Positions 36,386 to 44,513 of a DNA stretch of 64,000 nucleotides are shown here, one piece after another; position 1 is the stretch's first letter, and each line of letters begins with the position of its first letter. The stretch comes from Actinomadura sp. DC4. Lineage in GTDB: Bacteria; Actinomycetota; Actinomycetes; Streptosporangiales; Streptosporangiaceae. Location of the stretch: positions 1 to 64,000 of the forward strand of contig NZ_JAUEQY010000004.1 in assembly GCF_030406325.1 (NCBI RefSeq). The letters run 5' to 3'. A model generated the notes under the pieces. That model did not search any database and was not told the DNA's origin. It saw only the letters and a list, made by a program, of their open reading frames with translations. A program made the position numbers and the translations under genes.

Positions 36386-37158
36386 GCCTTCCTCCTGACT
36401 CCGGGGGACAGCGCGGCGCGGCTCAGGACTTCCGCCAGCGCGGCGGTCACGGCGCCCGGGGTCTCCATCGGCGCCAGGTGACCCGCCTTCGGTACGGTGA
36501 CCAGCTCCGCGCCGGGCAGGCAGTCCGCTACTTCCCGCGCTTCGGTGAGCGAGACGAGCTCGTCCTCCTCGCCCGCCACCACGACGCTCGGGACGTTCGT
36601 CGCCCGCAGCACGCCGAACGCCTCCCGCCGGTCGGCGATCGCCCGCTGGGACCACGCGATCGCCTCCGGCGAGGTGTTCTCCACGAGGCCCCGTACGGCG
36701 GCGACGACCTCCGGCCGCCCGCCGCGCGTCGTCGCGCCGAGCAGCGTCGGGATCGCGGCGGCCACCACGCGCGCCCGCGAGGCCGGGTCGAGGATGAGCG
36801 AGGCGAAGGCGCGCCGCTGCGCGGCCTCGGCGGGGGTGTCGGCCGAGGCCTTGGTGGACACCAGCATCAGCGCACGGACCCGGCCCGGATGACGGCGCAG
36901 GAACGCCATCGCGACGTACCCGCCCATCGACGCCCCGGCCAGCGCGACCGAGCCGATCTCCTGCCGGTCGAGAAGCGCGGCGAGGTCGTCGGCGGCCACG
37001 TCCAGCGACGGACCGGCCGGGCCGAGCGGCGTCGTGCCGTACCCCCGCTGGTCCGGGGTGAGCACCTGATGACCGGCACCGACGAACGCCCGCCGCTGCG
37101 CGGACCACATCGCCGAACTCGTCGCCAGCGCGTGCAGCAGGACGACCGGGGCGCTCAT
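36382..37158 (-). CDS. alpha/beta hydrolase
   Basis: A 258-residue hydrolase: oxyanion region LLHALATSSAMWSAQ, nucleophile elbow GASMGG, acid region VVAGEEDELVS and catalytic His in KAGHLAPME. It resembles enol-lactonase/esterase-type enzymes. It overlaps both neighbours by 4 bp. A release or ring-opening step in the operon's pathway is possible. Confidence 0.8.
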   Translation of the reverse strand: MSAPVVLLHALATSSAMWSAQRRAFVGAGHQVLTPDQRGYGTTPLGPAGPSLDVAADDLAALLDRQEIGSVALAGASMGGYVAMAFLRRHPGRVRALMLVSTKASADTPAEAAQRRAFASLILDPASRARVVAAAIPTLLGATTRGGRPEVVAAVRGLVENTSPEAIAWSQRAIADRREAFGVLRATNVPSVVVAGEEDELVSLTEAREVADCLPGAELVTVPKAGHLAPMETPGAVTAALAEVLSRAALSPGVRRKA

Positions 37159-37763
37159 CGCCGGCTCCCCAAGAAGGCGGCCTCGGCGTCCGCGACGAAT
37201 GCCTCGACGGACGCGTGCGAAGGGATCCAGGCGAGGGTGACGGGCGCCGGCGGCAGGTCGTGGATCGGGATCACGCGGATCCGGGGCGGTGCGACGTCCG
37301 CCAGCGACAGCAGCGAGATGTGCACGGCCTCCCCGCGTACGACCAGGTCCATCAGGGCCGCCGTCGTCGCCATCGAGTGACGTCTCCGTACCGTGCGCCC
37401 GCCGGGCGTCACCGGTGGCACCACCTCGTCCCACACCTGGGGCGGGAACGTCCCCGGGCACTCGAAGCCGTCGTAGTCGGCGAGCTCCTCGATCGAGACC
37501 GACGCGCGGTCCGCGAGGGGATGCGCGGCGCCCACGATCGCGGCACGCGCGTCGGTGTCCAGGATCGCGCTGTAGGCCAGGTCGGGCTCGCTGGGCGCGA
37601 ACTTGGTGATCATCACGTCCAGCGAACGCGCCCGTAACGCGCGGAACGGGTCGGCGACGTCGTACTCGATGAGTGAGAACTCGCGGTCGCCTCCCGCCGC
37701 GCGCACGAGCCGCGTCGGGAGGTCGCGCGAGCCGTGGTAGCCGAACCGGATGTGGTCAGTCAT
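37155..37763 (-). CDS. LysR-type effector-binding domain without HTH
   Basis: A 202-residue protein that matches only the substrate-binding domain of LysR regulators: IRFGYHGSRDLPTRLVRA, LDVMITKF, IVGAAHPLADRASVSIEELADYDGF and LVVRGEAVHISLLSLA. The N-terminal DNA-binding domain is absent, and there is no room for it because the upstream gene ends within the first codons. It cannot act as a normal LysR activator. It could be a ligand-binding accessory or carrier. Confidence 0.65.
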   Translation of the reverse strand: MTDHIRFGYHGSRDLPTRLVRAAGGDREFSLIEYDVADPFRALRARSLDVMITKFAPSEPDLAYSAILDTDARAAIVGAAHPLADRASVSIEELADYDGFECPGTFPPQVWDEVVPPVTPGGRTVRRRHSMATTAALMDLVVRGEAVHISLLSLADVAPPRIRVIPIHDLPPAPVTLAWIPSHASVEAFVADAEAAFLGSRR

Positions 37764-38475
37764 GGCCGATCTCCTTCGTCAGACCCGCGAAGGCGCGGAG
37801 CCGGTCCGCCCTGCCCTCCTCGCCTCCGACGCGCAGCGCCGCGAACGGTTCGGTGACGCCGCTCAGCCGGGGCACCGGCCGTACGGTGAGCACGTCGCCA
37901 CACGCGAGCAGCCCGTCGAGCACGGCCTCGCAGAGCAGGTGGTTGAGGTGCACCATCACCTCGGCCACGGTGATGCCGGCCACCGCGACGTACAGCGCGC
38001 GCCGCACCGGCGCCCGCACGGCGGACCCCGGCACCCCCACGGTCAGCGGCGCCTGCGCGGGCAGCGAGCCCGGCCCGTCGAAGAGCTTCAGCAGCCGCCG
38101 CAGCGGCATGAGCGCGCTCTCCTCGTCAGGGACGGTCCAGGCCGCGCCGCCGTCCTCGCTGACGTGCGCGAAGGAGAACCGGTCCGCGAGGTTGCCCGGA
38201 TTGCCCGCCAGGAAGATCGTCCGGGTGAACGAGCGCCGCCACGCGGGCACCAGTGAGGGCGGCAGGCCGGCCGCGTACGCGCAGGTGCCGCGGATCCAGG
38301 GGAGGAGGTCGAAGCGCCCGACGACCGAGACCGCCATGACCTCCGCGCCGACCTCCCGCTGCACGGCGGCCAGGCCCGAGACGGTGGACAGGTCGCGGCC
38401 GTGGGCCAGGTCGGGGCGCGCGGCGCGGAGCCGGCGCACCGCCTCGTCGCGGAGGAGTTCGGGGCCGATGGTCAC
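37756..38475 (-). CDS. protein of unknown function in the left operon
   Basis: I do not recognise this 239-residue protein. It starts at GTG overlapping the aaRS-like gene stop. The sequence is mixed alpha/beta without membrane segments. The middle has AGNPGNLADRFSFAHVSEDGG, and the later half has VAVAGITVAEVMVHLNHLLCEAVLDGLL. No nucleotide-binding or metal motif is obvious. Tight coupling with its neighbours indicates a role in the same pathway. Confidence 0.5.
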   Translation of the reverse strand: MTIGPELLRDEAVRRLRAARPDLAHGRDLSTVSGLAAVQREVGAEVMAVSVVGRFDLLPWIRGTCAYAAGLPPSLVPAWRRSFTRTIFLAGNPGNLADRFSFAHVSEDGGAAWTVPDEESALMPLRRLLKLFDGPGSLPAQAPLTVGVPGSAVRAPVRRALYVAVAGITVAEVMVHLNHLLCEAVLDGLLACGDVLTVRPVPRLSGVTEPFAALRVGGEEGRADRLRAFAGLTKEIGHD

Positions 38476-39623
38476 GTGAACACCCCTGCGAGCAGTTCGC
38501 GTACGGGCCCGCGGGGCCGGGCGGCGAGCAGGCCGGAGGTGAGCCGGTACGGGTCGACGTAGGAGTGCTCGCCCCGATGCCGCTCCAGGGCGCCGGCGAT
38601 CGAGCCGGACCCGTCCGGCCCGGACAGCAGCCGCTCCGCGCGCCGCAGGCAACGGCGCAGCAGGTCGCCGCGGAAGGAGTTGCGGTCGCCGGGTCCGAGC
38701 GTCGCGATGAAGTACATCCGCATGCCGAGCCGTACGGCCTCCGGGTCATACGACGCCGCGGCGTCGAGTAGCGCGCCGGCGGTGTGGCCGCGCCATTCGC
38801 CGTGGCGGGCCGAGCGGATCCGGCCCTCGATCGGCACCCGGCCGAGCGCGACCCGGTGGGCGCGGACGCCGAGCGGCTCCAGCGCGCGTGCCAGCAGCAG
38901 ATAGTCCTGTTCCAGCTCACGGTCGTACAGCAGCACGACCTCGTCATACGACGGAGCCAGCGCGAGGAGTTCGCGGAGCGCGCAGGCCAGGTAGTTCGGC
39001 CGCCCGTCGGCGGCGACGATCTGCCGGAGCGGGAGGCCGTCGCGCGTCGCGTCCAGGTACACCGGCCCGCCGTGCCGGCGCAGGTCCAGGCACATGCCGA
39101 GCGACCCGAGGCGGTCGATCATCTCGGCGAGCCCGAGCCCCGGGGGCTGGCGCTGGCCCAGCCCGGGGTCGTGCATGCCGAGACGCGCGTAGTGCGCCTG
39201 CCACAGCTCCAGCACCCGGGCGCTGGCCGGATGCACCCAGCCGTGGCGTTCGGTCGCCTCGACGTACGGGCGGCAGGCGGCGAACGGCGCGCGGTCGCCC
39301 GCCGCGCGGTAGCGGACGTACAGCTCGCCGATGTCCTCCTCGGAGCAGGTGGAGTAGTCGGTGTCGCCCAGCGTCCGGTCGAGGTACTCCCAGAAGCCGG
39401 CGGTCTGCTCGCAGACGTCGTACGTCGTGTGGCTGCTGCGGAGGGTGACGTCCGCGAGCAGCCGCGTCGCGCGGAACATCACGTCGGTCCAGAGCAGGCC
39501 CTTCAGGTGGCTCGGGAGGAGCGGCTTGGCCGGGGTGATCGTCACCGGCGCCAGCAGCACGCGCGGGCGCGGCGGCGGATCGGCGACGGCGGCGCGCCGC
39601 ACCGCCAGAGTGCGCACCGTCAT
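38472..39623 (-). CDS. class I aminoacyl-tRNA-synthetase-like protein (ArgRS-like catalytic fold)
   Basis: A 383-residue protein. Its start, VTITPAKPLLPSHLKGLLW then DVMFRATRLLADV, lines up with the HIGH region of class I synthetases such as ArgRS (AKPxHxGHLR, D, R, LG). The later stretch YDEVVLLYDRELEQDYLLL, then GRVPIEGRIRSARHGEW, resembles the ArgRS dimer/KMSKS region. HxGH and KMSKS are not conserved in their usual form, and no anticodon-binding domain is evident. It could activate or transfer an amino acid outside translation. Alternatively it is an unrelated Rossmann protein; assignment is by eye only. Confidence 0.45.
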   Translation of the reverse strand: MTVRTLAVRRAAVADPPPRPRVLLAPVTITPAKPLLPSHLKGLLWTDVMFRATRLLADVTLRSSHTTYDVCEQTAGFWEYLDRTLGDTDYSTCSEEDIGELYVRYRAAGDRAPFAACRPYVEATERHGWVHPASARVLELWQAHYARLGMHDPGLGQRQPPGLGLAEMIDRLGSLGMCLDLRRHGGPVYLDATRDGLPLRQIVAADGRPNYLACALRELLALAPSYDEVVLLYDRELEQDYLLLARALEPLGVRAHRVALGRVPIEGRIRSARHGEWRGHTAGALLDAAASYDPEAVRLGMRMYFIATLGPGDRNSFRGDLLRRCLRRAERLLSGPDGSGSIAGALERHRGEHSYVDPYRLTSGLLAARPRGPVRELLAGVFT

Positions 39624-41026
39624 GACCCCGCCCCGGCCATGACGGTGCTGACCAGCTCGGCGCGCGTCGGACCGGGGGCGACCGGCCGGGGCGGCGCGCC
39701 GCCGAGCGCCCGGCGCACCCGGTCCTCGAAGGCCGGGTCGCCGAAGACCTCCGACGGCGTGCGCAGCCCCATCAGCACCCGGATGAGCCCGCGCCAGATG
39801 TACGCGTCGGTGCCGGCGACGGCGCCCACCGTGCGCATGGTCAGGCCGCCGGGGCGCGGCGGGGGAGGGTCGCCGGCCATGACCGCGCGCCAGCGCGCGA
39901 CGCGTTCGGCGTCGTCCTCGGCCGCCGCCTCGAACCACGGCATGAACATCACGCGGGCGAGCCGGGCGGCGGCGCGGCTCTGCGCCGGGCCCGCCTCGGG
40001 ATGCGCGGTCAGGAGGCCGGCGAGCCGGAAGGCGTGCGCGAGGGCCAGGGACACGCCGCGGCCGTACAGCGGGTTGGTGACGCAGGCCGCGTCACCGACC
40101 GGGAGCAGGCCCGCGACCGGGGAGGGGGAGACGGCCAGGGTGCGCAGGAGGTTCGGCGGGCAGGTGATCGGCCGGATGCCGGTGGCCGGGGTCGACACGT
40201 CCTCCGCCAGCCAGTCGGCCACGCCGGGGGTGGCCAGCGCGGCCGCGGTGAACGCGGCGGGGTCCCGGAGCGTGCGCATCATCCGGTCCTCGGGGAGCAC
40301 GCCGAGCGCCACTGAGAACGTACGGTCATCGCCCGGGTGCAGCACGCTCGCGTAGTGGTCGCCGAGCAGGCCCGCCGCGTTGCCGCGGTTCAGCGCCGCC
40401 GCCCGGCCGTGCCGCCGGTAGAACCGGGAGAAGATCCGCAGTCGCGACGGGCTGGTGAGGTCGTCGGGCAGGCCGATCCCGGCCGCGCCGAGCCACGACC
40501 GTCCCGCGGCACGCCGCCCGGTGGCGTCGATCACGAGCTCCGCCGGGATCCGCGTGCCGTCCTCGCAGACGACGCCGGTGACGCGGGCGGCCTCGACCTC
40601 CAGCCCGCGTACGCACGCGCCGTGGCGGATCTCCACGCCGGGCAGGTCGCGCACGTGCCGGTAGAGGACGAGCTCCAGCGTGGGCCGGCGGCAGGCGAGC
40701 GAGACGAGCTCGTCATCGCCGGCGACGCGGCCCAGGGGGTACGGCGGCATGGCCTGGACGAGGTCGAGGACGACGCCGCCCGCCTCGACGGCGGCGGCGA
40801 GCACCTCGGGGGCACCGCGGCGCAGCACCGAGACGCCGAGCGAGGTCAGGGTGTGGGCGTGCCGCCAGCCTGGCACGGTGGGCCGCTTCCAGCGCTGGGC
40901 GACCGCGCCCGGTGGCCCCTCGGGCGGGGGCCCGCCGCGTTCGAGCACCAGGACCGTACGGCCCTGCCGGGCCAGGGCCAGGGCGGTGGCCAGGCCCGCG
41001 ACGCTGCCGCCGGTGATGACGATCAT
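39620..41026 (-). CDS. FAD-dependent monooxygenase
   Basis: A 468-residue flavoprotein: Rossmann GGSVAGLATALALARQG, GWRHAHTL block, and the second FAD motif LLPVGDAACVTNPLYGRG. It belongs to the PHBH/epoxidase-like group A monooxygenases used in tailoring reactions. Its stop overlaps the aaRS-like gene start by 4 bp. Hydroxylation or epoxidation of an intermediate is expected. Confidence 0.8.
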   Translation of the reverse strand: MIVITGGSVAGLATALALARQGRTVLVLERGGPPPEGPPGAVAQRWKRPTVPGWRHAHTLTSLGVSVLRRGAPEVLAAAVEAGGVVLDLVQAMPPYPLGRVAGDDELVSLACRRPTLELVLYRHVRDLPGVEIRHGACVRGLEVEAARVTGVVCEDGTRIPAELVIDATGRRAAGRSWLGAAGIGLPDDLTSPSRLRIFSRFYRRHGRAAALNRGNAAGLLGDHYASVLHPGDDRTFSVALGVLPEDRMMRTLRDPAAFTAAALATPGVADWLAEDVSTPATGIRPITCPPNLLRTLAVSPSPVAGLLPVGDAACVTNPLYGRGVSLALAHAFRLAGLLTAHPEAGPAQSRAAARLARVMFMPWFEAAAEDDAERVARWRAVMAGDPPPPRPGGLTMRTVGAVAGTDAYIWRGLIRVLMGLRTPSEVFGDPAFEDRVRRALGGAPPRPVAPGPTRAELVSTVMAGAGS

Positions 41027-41029
41027 CGC

Positions 41030-41908
41030 TTACTCGCCGGTGCGGGTGCCGTGCACGAAGAACACGCGGCGGACGCCGGTGTCGGTGCGCGGAGGTACGG
41101 GGTCGGGCCACCGGCCGTAGTCGGCCGTCGCGTCGCCGGGCTGGACGGCCGTCGCGCGGACGCCGTGGCGGGCGAACAGTTCCTCCGGCTCGTCGCTGCC
41201 GAACAGCCATGGGCAGCCCCACCCGGCGAAGACGTCGAGCAGGCCGCGCATGTTGGGCAGGGTCAGCGCGGCGGAGTTCACGATGTCGGCGGCGACGAGG
41301 CTGCCGGGCGCGGTCTGCGCCCGTACCCGGCCGAGGATGCGGTGGGCGTCCGGCTCGGGGATGTAGTAGAGGAGGCCTTCGAGCAGCCAGGCGGACCGGC
41401 GGCCGGGGTCGTACCCGGCGGCGGCCAGGTCCGCCTCCCAGCCGTCCTCGCGCAGGTCGACGCCGATCGCACGCCGGTCGACGACGGGTTCGGCGGCGCC
41501 GAGCACCTCGTCCTTGGCCGCCAGCACGACCGGGCGGTCGAGCTCGAAGAGGCGTACGCCGGCCGGCCAGCCCAGGCGGAACGCACGGGAGTCCATGCCG
41601 CACGGCGCGATGACGACCTGGTCCACCTCGCGTGCGGCGTCGGTGAGCCAGTCGTCGAAGAAACGGGTCCGGATCGCGTTGTAGTCCGGCGTGCTCGGCA
41701 GCGTCCGCGCCCGCCCGGGCGGGAAGGTGGCCGCGCGGATCTCTGCGAGCAGCGAGCGGCCGAGGTCGCCGGCGAACGCCGCGGCGTACGGGTCGGAGTA
41801 GAGCCGGTCCTCGCGCCGCGTCTCGGCCTCCCTCAGCGCGGCGGTCAGCAGCGCCGTACGCTCGATCGTGCCCAGGTTCGTGGCGTGGTTCGTGGCGGAG
41901 TCAGCCAT
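41030..41908 (-). CDS. Ppm1/TcmP-type SAM methyltransferase
   Basis: A 292-residue methyltransferase of the leucine-carboxyl-methyltransferase-like family: TALLTAALREAETRREDRL, DYNAIRTRFFDDWL, VDQVVIAPCGMDSRAFRLGW and LFELDRP. Members often O-methylate carboxylates or phenols of natural products. The start is one of two adjacent ATGs; 41908 has better spacing from AAAGGA. The stop is 3 bp before the FAD gene start. Confidence 0.75.
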   Translation of the reverse strand: MADSATNHATNLGTIERTALLTAALREAETRREDRLYSDPYAAAFAGDLGRSLLAEIRAATFPPGRARTLPSTPDYNAIRTRFFDDWLTDAAREVDQVVIAPCGMDSRAFRLGWPAGVRLFELDRPVVLAAKDEVLGAAEPVVDRRAIGVDLREDGWEADLAAAGYDPGRRSAWLLEGLLYYIPEPDAHRILGRVRAQTAPGSLVAADIVNSAALTLPNMRGLLDVFAGWGCPWLFGSDEPEELFARHGVRATAVQPGDATADYGRWPDPVPPRTDTGVRRVFFVHGTRTGE

Positions 41909-43616
41909 CATCGTCCTTCCTTTCCGAGCCATCCGAGCCGTCGGCCGACCTCGTCAGCCGCCCCCACGCCTCCCGGTCACGCCAGAAGAGGCGGTCCTTG
42001 ACCTGCGCCGGCCGCGTGCCCCGGCCGACCTCCTCGTGCCAGTTCCGCAGGAACGCCTCGCCGTCGAGCCGCCGGAGCGCGAGCGGGCCGAGACGCCCCG
42101 AGGAACGCGCGCGGGCGTACTCCGGCGCCTCGCGGCCGAGCGCCTCGTCGAGCCGTACGGCGAGGAGCCCCGACTCCTCCGCGGCGAACGGCGCCGTCGA
42201 GGCGAACGCGAACTCATACCTCGGCGGCAGGCCCTCCCGCGTCCGTACGTGGCAGGCGGCGTTGCGGACCTCCAGCCCGCCCATCTCCAGCGCGGCCGTC
42301 ATCGCCCGTACGACCTGGGACTCGCGTAACCGCTCCCCGCACACGTCGGACAGAGTGCTCCGCCCGGCGTACTCCAGCCGCGGCACCCCGCCGGAGATGT
42401 CGGTGACGCGTACGACGTCGCCGACGGCGTACCGGTACAGGCCGCCGACGTGGCTGAACACCACGTGGTAGTCGTGGCCGGGCTCCAGCTCGTGGGGTTC
42501 GAACGTCGTCACGTCCGGGCCGAGGTCGATCGCGGCGGGCACGAACTCATAGACCGCGGCGGTCACCACCAGGCTGCCCGCCGCCCCGTGCCGGTCGAGT
42601 GCGACGCCCACCGGGCCCTCGGAGGCCGCCACGGGCGCGGGCAGCACGGCCACGCCGGCCCCGTACTCCTCGCGCAGGCGGGGCAGGTAGAGGGAGGCGA
42701 GCCCGCTCGTCCAGCAGAAGATGGCGCGCATGTTCGGCCAGACGTGCGCCGGGCGCGGGAGGGTGAAGCGCTCGGCGAGCCACTCCAGCTCCCGCGCGCG
42801 TTCGGGGTTCGGCGCGTAGTGCGGCAGGCCGTCGACCGTGCCGTCGTAGACGTCCTTGACGATGCGCGGCCACCACAGGCGCAACTGGTAGGGCAGGGCC
42901 GCGACCATGGCCGGGTTGATCCCGATGACGCAGCGGACGTCGCTCTCCACGGCGCGGCGCAGCCGGGCGTAGGACTTGCCGAGGTGGTCGTCGGCGGCGA
43001 TCGAGGGCGGCAGCCCGGCCCACGGCGCCGAGGTGCCGGGCTCGGCGGACAGCGGCTCGCCGAACTTCTCGCCGAAGTCGACCTGGCTCGCGCCCAGGTG
43101 CGGCCGGCCGTCGGCGGCCCGGCGCACCACGGGCGCGGGGTCGAACTTGAGGTTCAGCACGGCGTCCGGCGCCGACAGGACGTCCGGGAAGTGCTCGATC
43201 AGCGGCGCCCACGCCGCGTAGAAGAACGGGAAGAACGTCGTGTGCATGAAGCGCGCCGTCACCGGCACCTTCTTGTGCGCGCCCGTGCTGCCGCTGCTGG
43301 TGAAGTACACGACGGGCTCGTCGGCGGTCAGCACGCCGGCCTCGCCGCCGGCCGTCCGCTCGATCCACGGCGACAGGGCCGCGTAGTCGCGGATCGGCAC
43401 CGCCCGCCGGAAGTCGGCGAGTGTACGGACGCGCCCGAAGCCGTGCTCGCGGCCGAACGCCGTGTCCGCGTTGAAGTCCAGCAGGTCCGTCAGGACGTCC
43501 CACTGCCGCGCGGCCGGGTCGCGGAACGCGCGGCCCAGCCGGTCGCGTTCGGCGAAGACCCGTTCGCGGTAGCGCGCGATGTGCGCCGCGCCCCAGGGAC
43601 CCTCAGCCCCGCTCAT
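41901..43616 (-). CDS. GH3-family acyl-adenylating/amide-forming enzyme
   Basis: A 571-residue member of the GH3 auxin-responsive superfamily, best known from plants (JAR1). The ATP motif VVYFTSSGSTGAHKKVPVT is present, with LPAPVAASEGPVGV, and YRYAVGDVVRVTD, the GH3 motif III. These enzymes adenylate a carboxylate and couple it to an amino acid. GH3 proteins are uncommon in bacterial biosynthetic operons. The ATG at 43616 follows GGGAGG; it overlaps the kinase gene by 14 bp. Confidence 0.8.
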   Translation of the reverse strand: MSGAEGPWGAAHIARYRERVFAERDRLGRAFRDPAARQWDVLTDLLDFNADTAFGREHGFGRVRTLADFRRAVPIRDYAALSPWIERTAGGEAGVLTADEPVVYFTSSGSTGAHKKVPVTARFMHTTFFPFFYAAWAPLIEHFPDVLSAPDAVLNLKFDPAPVVRRAADGRPHLGASQVDFGEKFGEPLSAEPGTSAPWAGLPPSIAADDHLGKSYARLRRAVESDVRCVIGINPAMVAALPYQLRLWWPRIVKDVYDGTVDGLPHYAPNPERARELEWLAERFTLPRPAHVWPNMRAIFCWTSGLASLYLPRLREEYGAGVAVLPAPVAASEGPVGVALDRHGAAGSLVVTAAVYEFVPAAIDLGPDVTTFEPHELEPGHDYHVVFSHVGGLYRYAVGDVVRVTDISGGVPRLEYAGRSTLSDVCGERLRESQVVRAMTAALEMGGLEVRNAACHVRTREGLPPRYEFAFASTAPFAAEESGLLAVRLDEALGREAPEYARARSSGRLGPLALRRLDGEAFLRNWHEEVGRGTRPAQVKDRLFWRDREAWGRLTRSADGSDGSERKDDDG

Positions 43617-44256
43617 CCGCAAGCACCTCCCTGATGGCCCGTACGGTCTGGCCGACCGTGCCGCGGGCGTCGACGACGCTCACCGGAAGGTGCCGGATCT
43701 CCTCGAGCATGATCTTGCGCAGGTCCGCCTGGTACGCCGCGAAGGCGGCCTGCTCGGGCCGCTCGCCGTAGTGCTCCAGCGGGTTGAGGCCCGCCCCTTC
43801 GCCGCTGCGCCGCCAGGCGGTCTCATGCGGAAGGTCCAGGTAGAGCACGCGCCCCGGCTGGGGCAGCGAGCGCCACCAGGCGAACAGAGGACTCTCGCCC
43901 GCTCCCAGGAGCCGGCACTTGGCGAGGATCTTGTAGTAGTAGGAGTCGACGAGGACCGGGCCGAGCGGCCGGTACGCGGCGACCTGGTCGCGCAGGTGGA
44001 CCACGGCGGTCTGCATGAGGCTGGCGGCGAAGTCGGGGGAGTACGCCGTGCCCAGCGCGGGCAGCGTCTCCGTCACCAGGTCGCGGCGCAGCCGGGCGAT
44101 CAGCCGGTGGGCGGGGCCGAGGAAGGCGTCGTCGACCGAGAGGAGACGCCAGGGCGAGGGCCCCCCGGCGAGCTCGGTCATCACCGTCGACTTGCCCGCG
44201 TAGTCCGGCCCCAGTAGCACGCAGAACGGCGGGAAATCTCCCGTGTTCGCGGCCAT
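43603..44256 (-). CDS. thymidylate-kinase-like P-loop kinase
   Basis: A 217-residue P-loop protein: GPDYAGKSTVMTEL is the Walker A motif, VLVDSYYYKILAKCRLLG resembles the dTMP kinase DR-motif region, and VLYLDLPHETAWRRSGEG follows. It may phosphorylate a nucleotide or a pathway intermediate. It is the first gene of the left operon; ATG with AGGGGAG upstream. Confidence 0.7.
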   Translation of the reverse strand: MAANTGDFPPFCVLLGPDYAGKSTVMTELAGGPSPWRLLSVDDAFLGPAHRLIARLRRDLVTETLPALGTAYSPDFAASLMQTAVVHLRDQVAAYRPLGPVLVDSYYYKILAKCRLLGAGESPLFAWWRSLPQPGRVLYLDLPHETAWRRSGEGAGLNPLEHYGERPEQAAFAAYQADLRKIMLEEIRHLPVSVVDARGTVGQTVRAIREVLADERG

Positions 44257-44468
44257 GACTCCCCTTCCCCTTGCTGCCGGGCACCATGATCAGAGTCTCC
44301 GATCAGCGGGTTTTCGGTCATCTCCGGTATTGCGCTACCGAGGGAGCGAAGCCGTCTTGACGGTAAAGGCGGGTAAAAGCCGTAACTCTGGAGATCAATC
44401 ACTGCTTGACTGAATCCTTGGCGGTATCTGACCGATCCCGGCCCGGGACCGCCCCTCGGAGGAGTGCC

Positions 44469-44513
44469 GTGACCGACGTCCTCGACGTGCTGGTGGTGAA
44501 TCGCGATGCCTGA
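44469..44513 (+). CDS. 14-residue leader ORF overlapping the DUF1906 start
   Basis: GTG at 44469 follows a perfect GGAGGAG, encodes VTDVLDVLVVNRDA and stops at 44513. It overlaps the DUF1906 ATG (44506) by 8 bp. The DUF1906 start itself lacks a ribosome site. The short ORF probably provides translational coupling, or it is the true N-terminus after a frameshift. Confidence 0.4.
   Translation: MTDVLDVLVVNRDA

Noticed and set aside
44257-44468. TTGACG at 44357 and TTGACT at 44406 as promoters for the divergent operons
   Set aside because: No -10 element occurs at 16-18 bp spacing from either.
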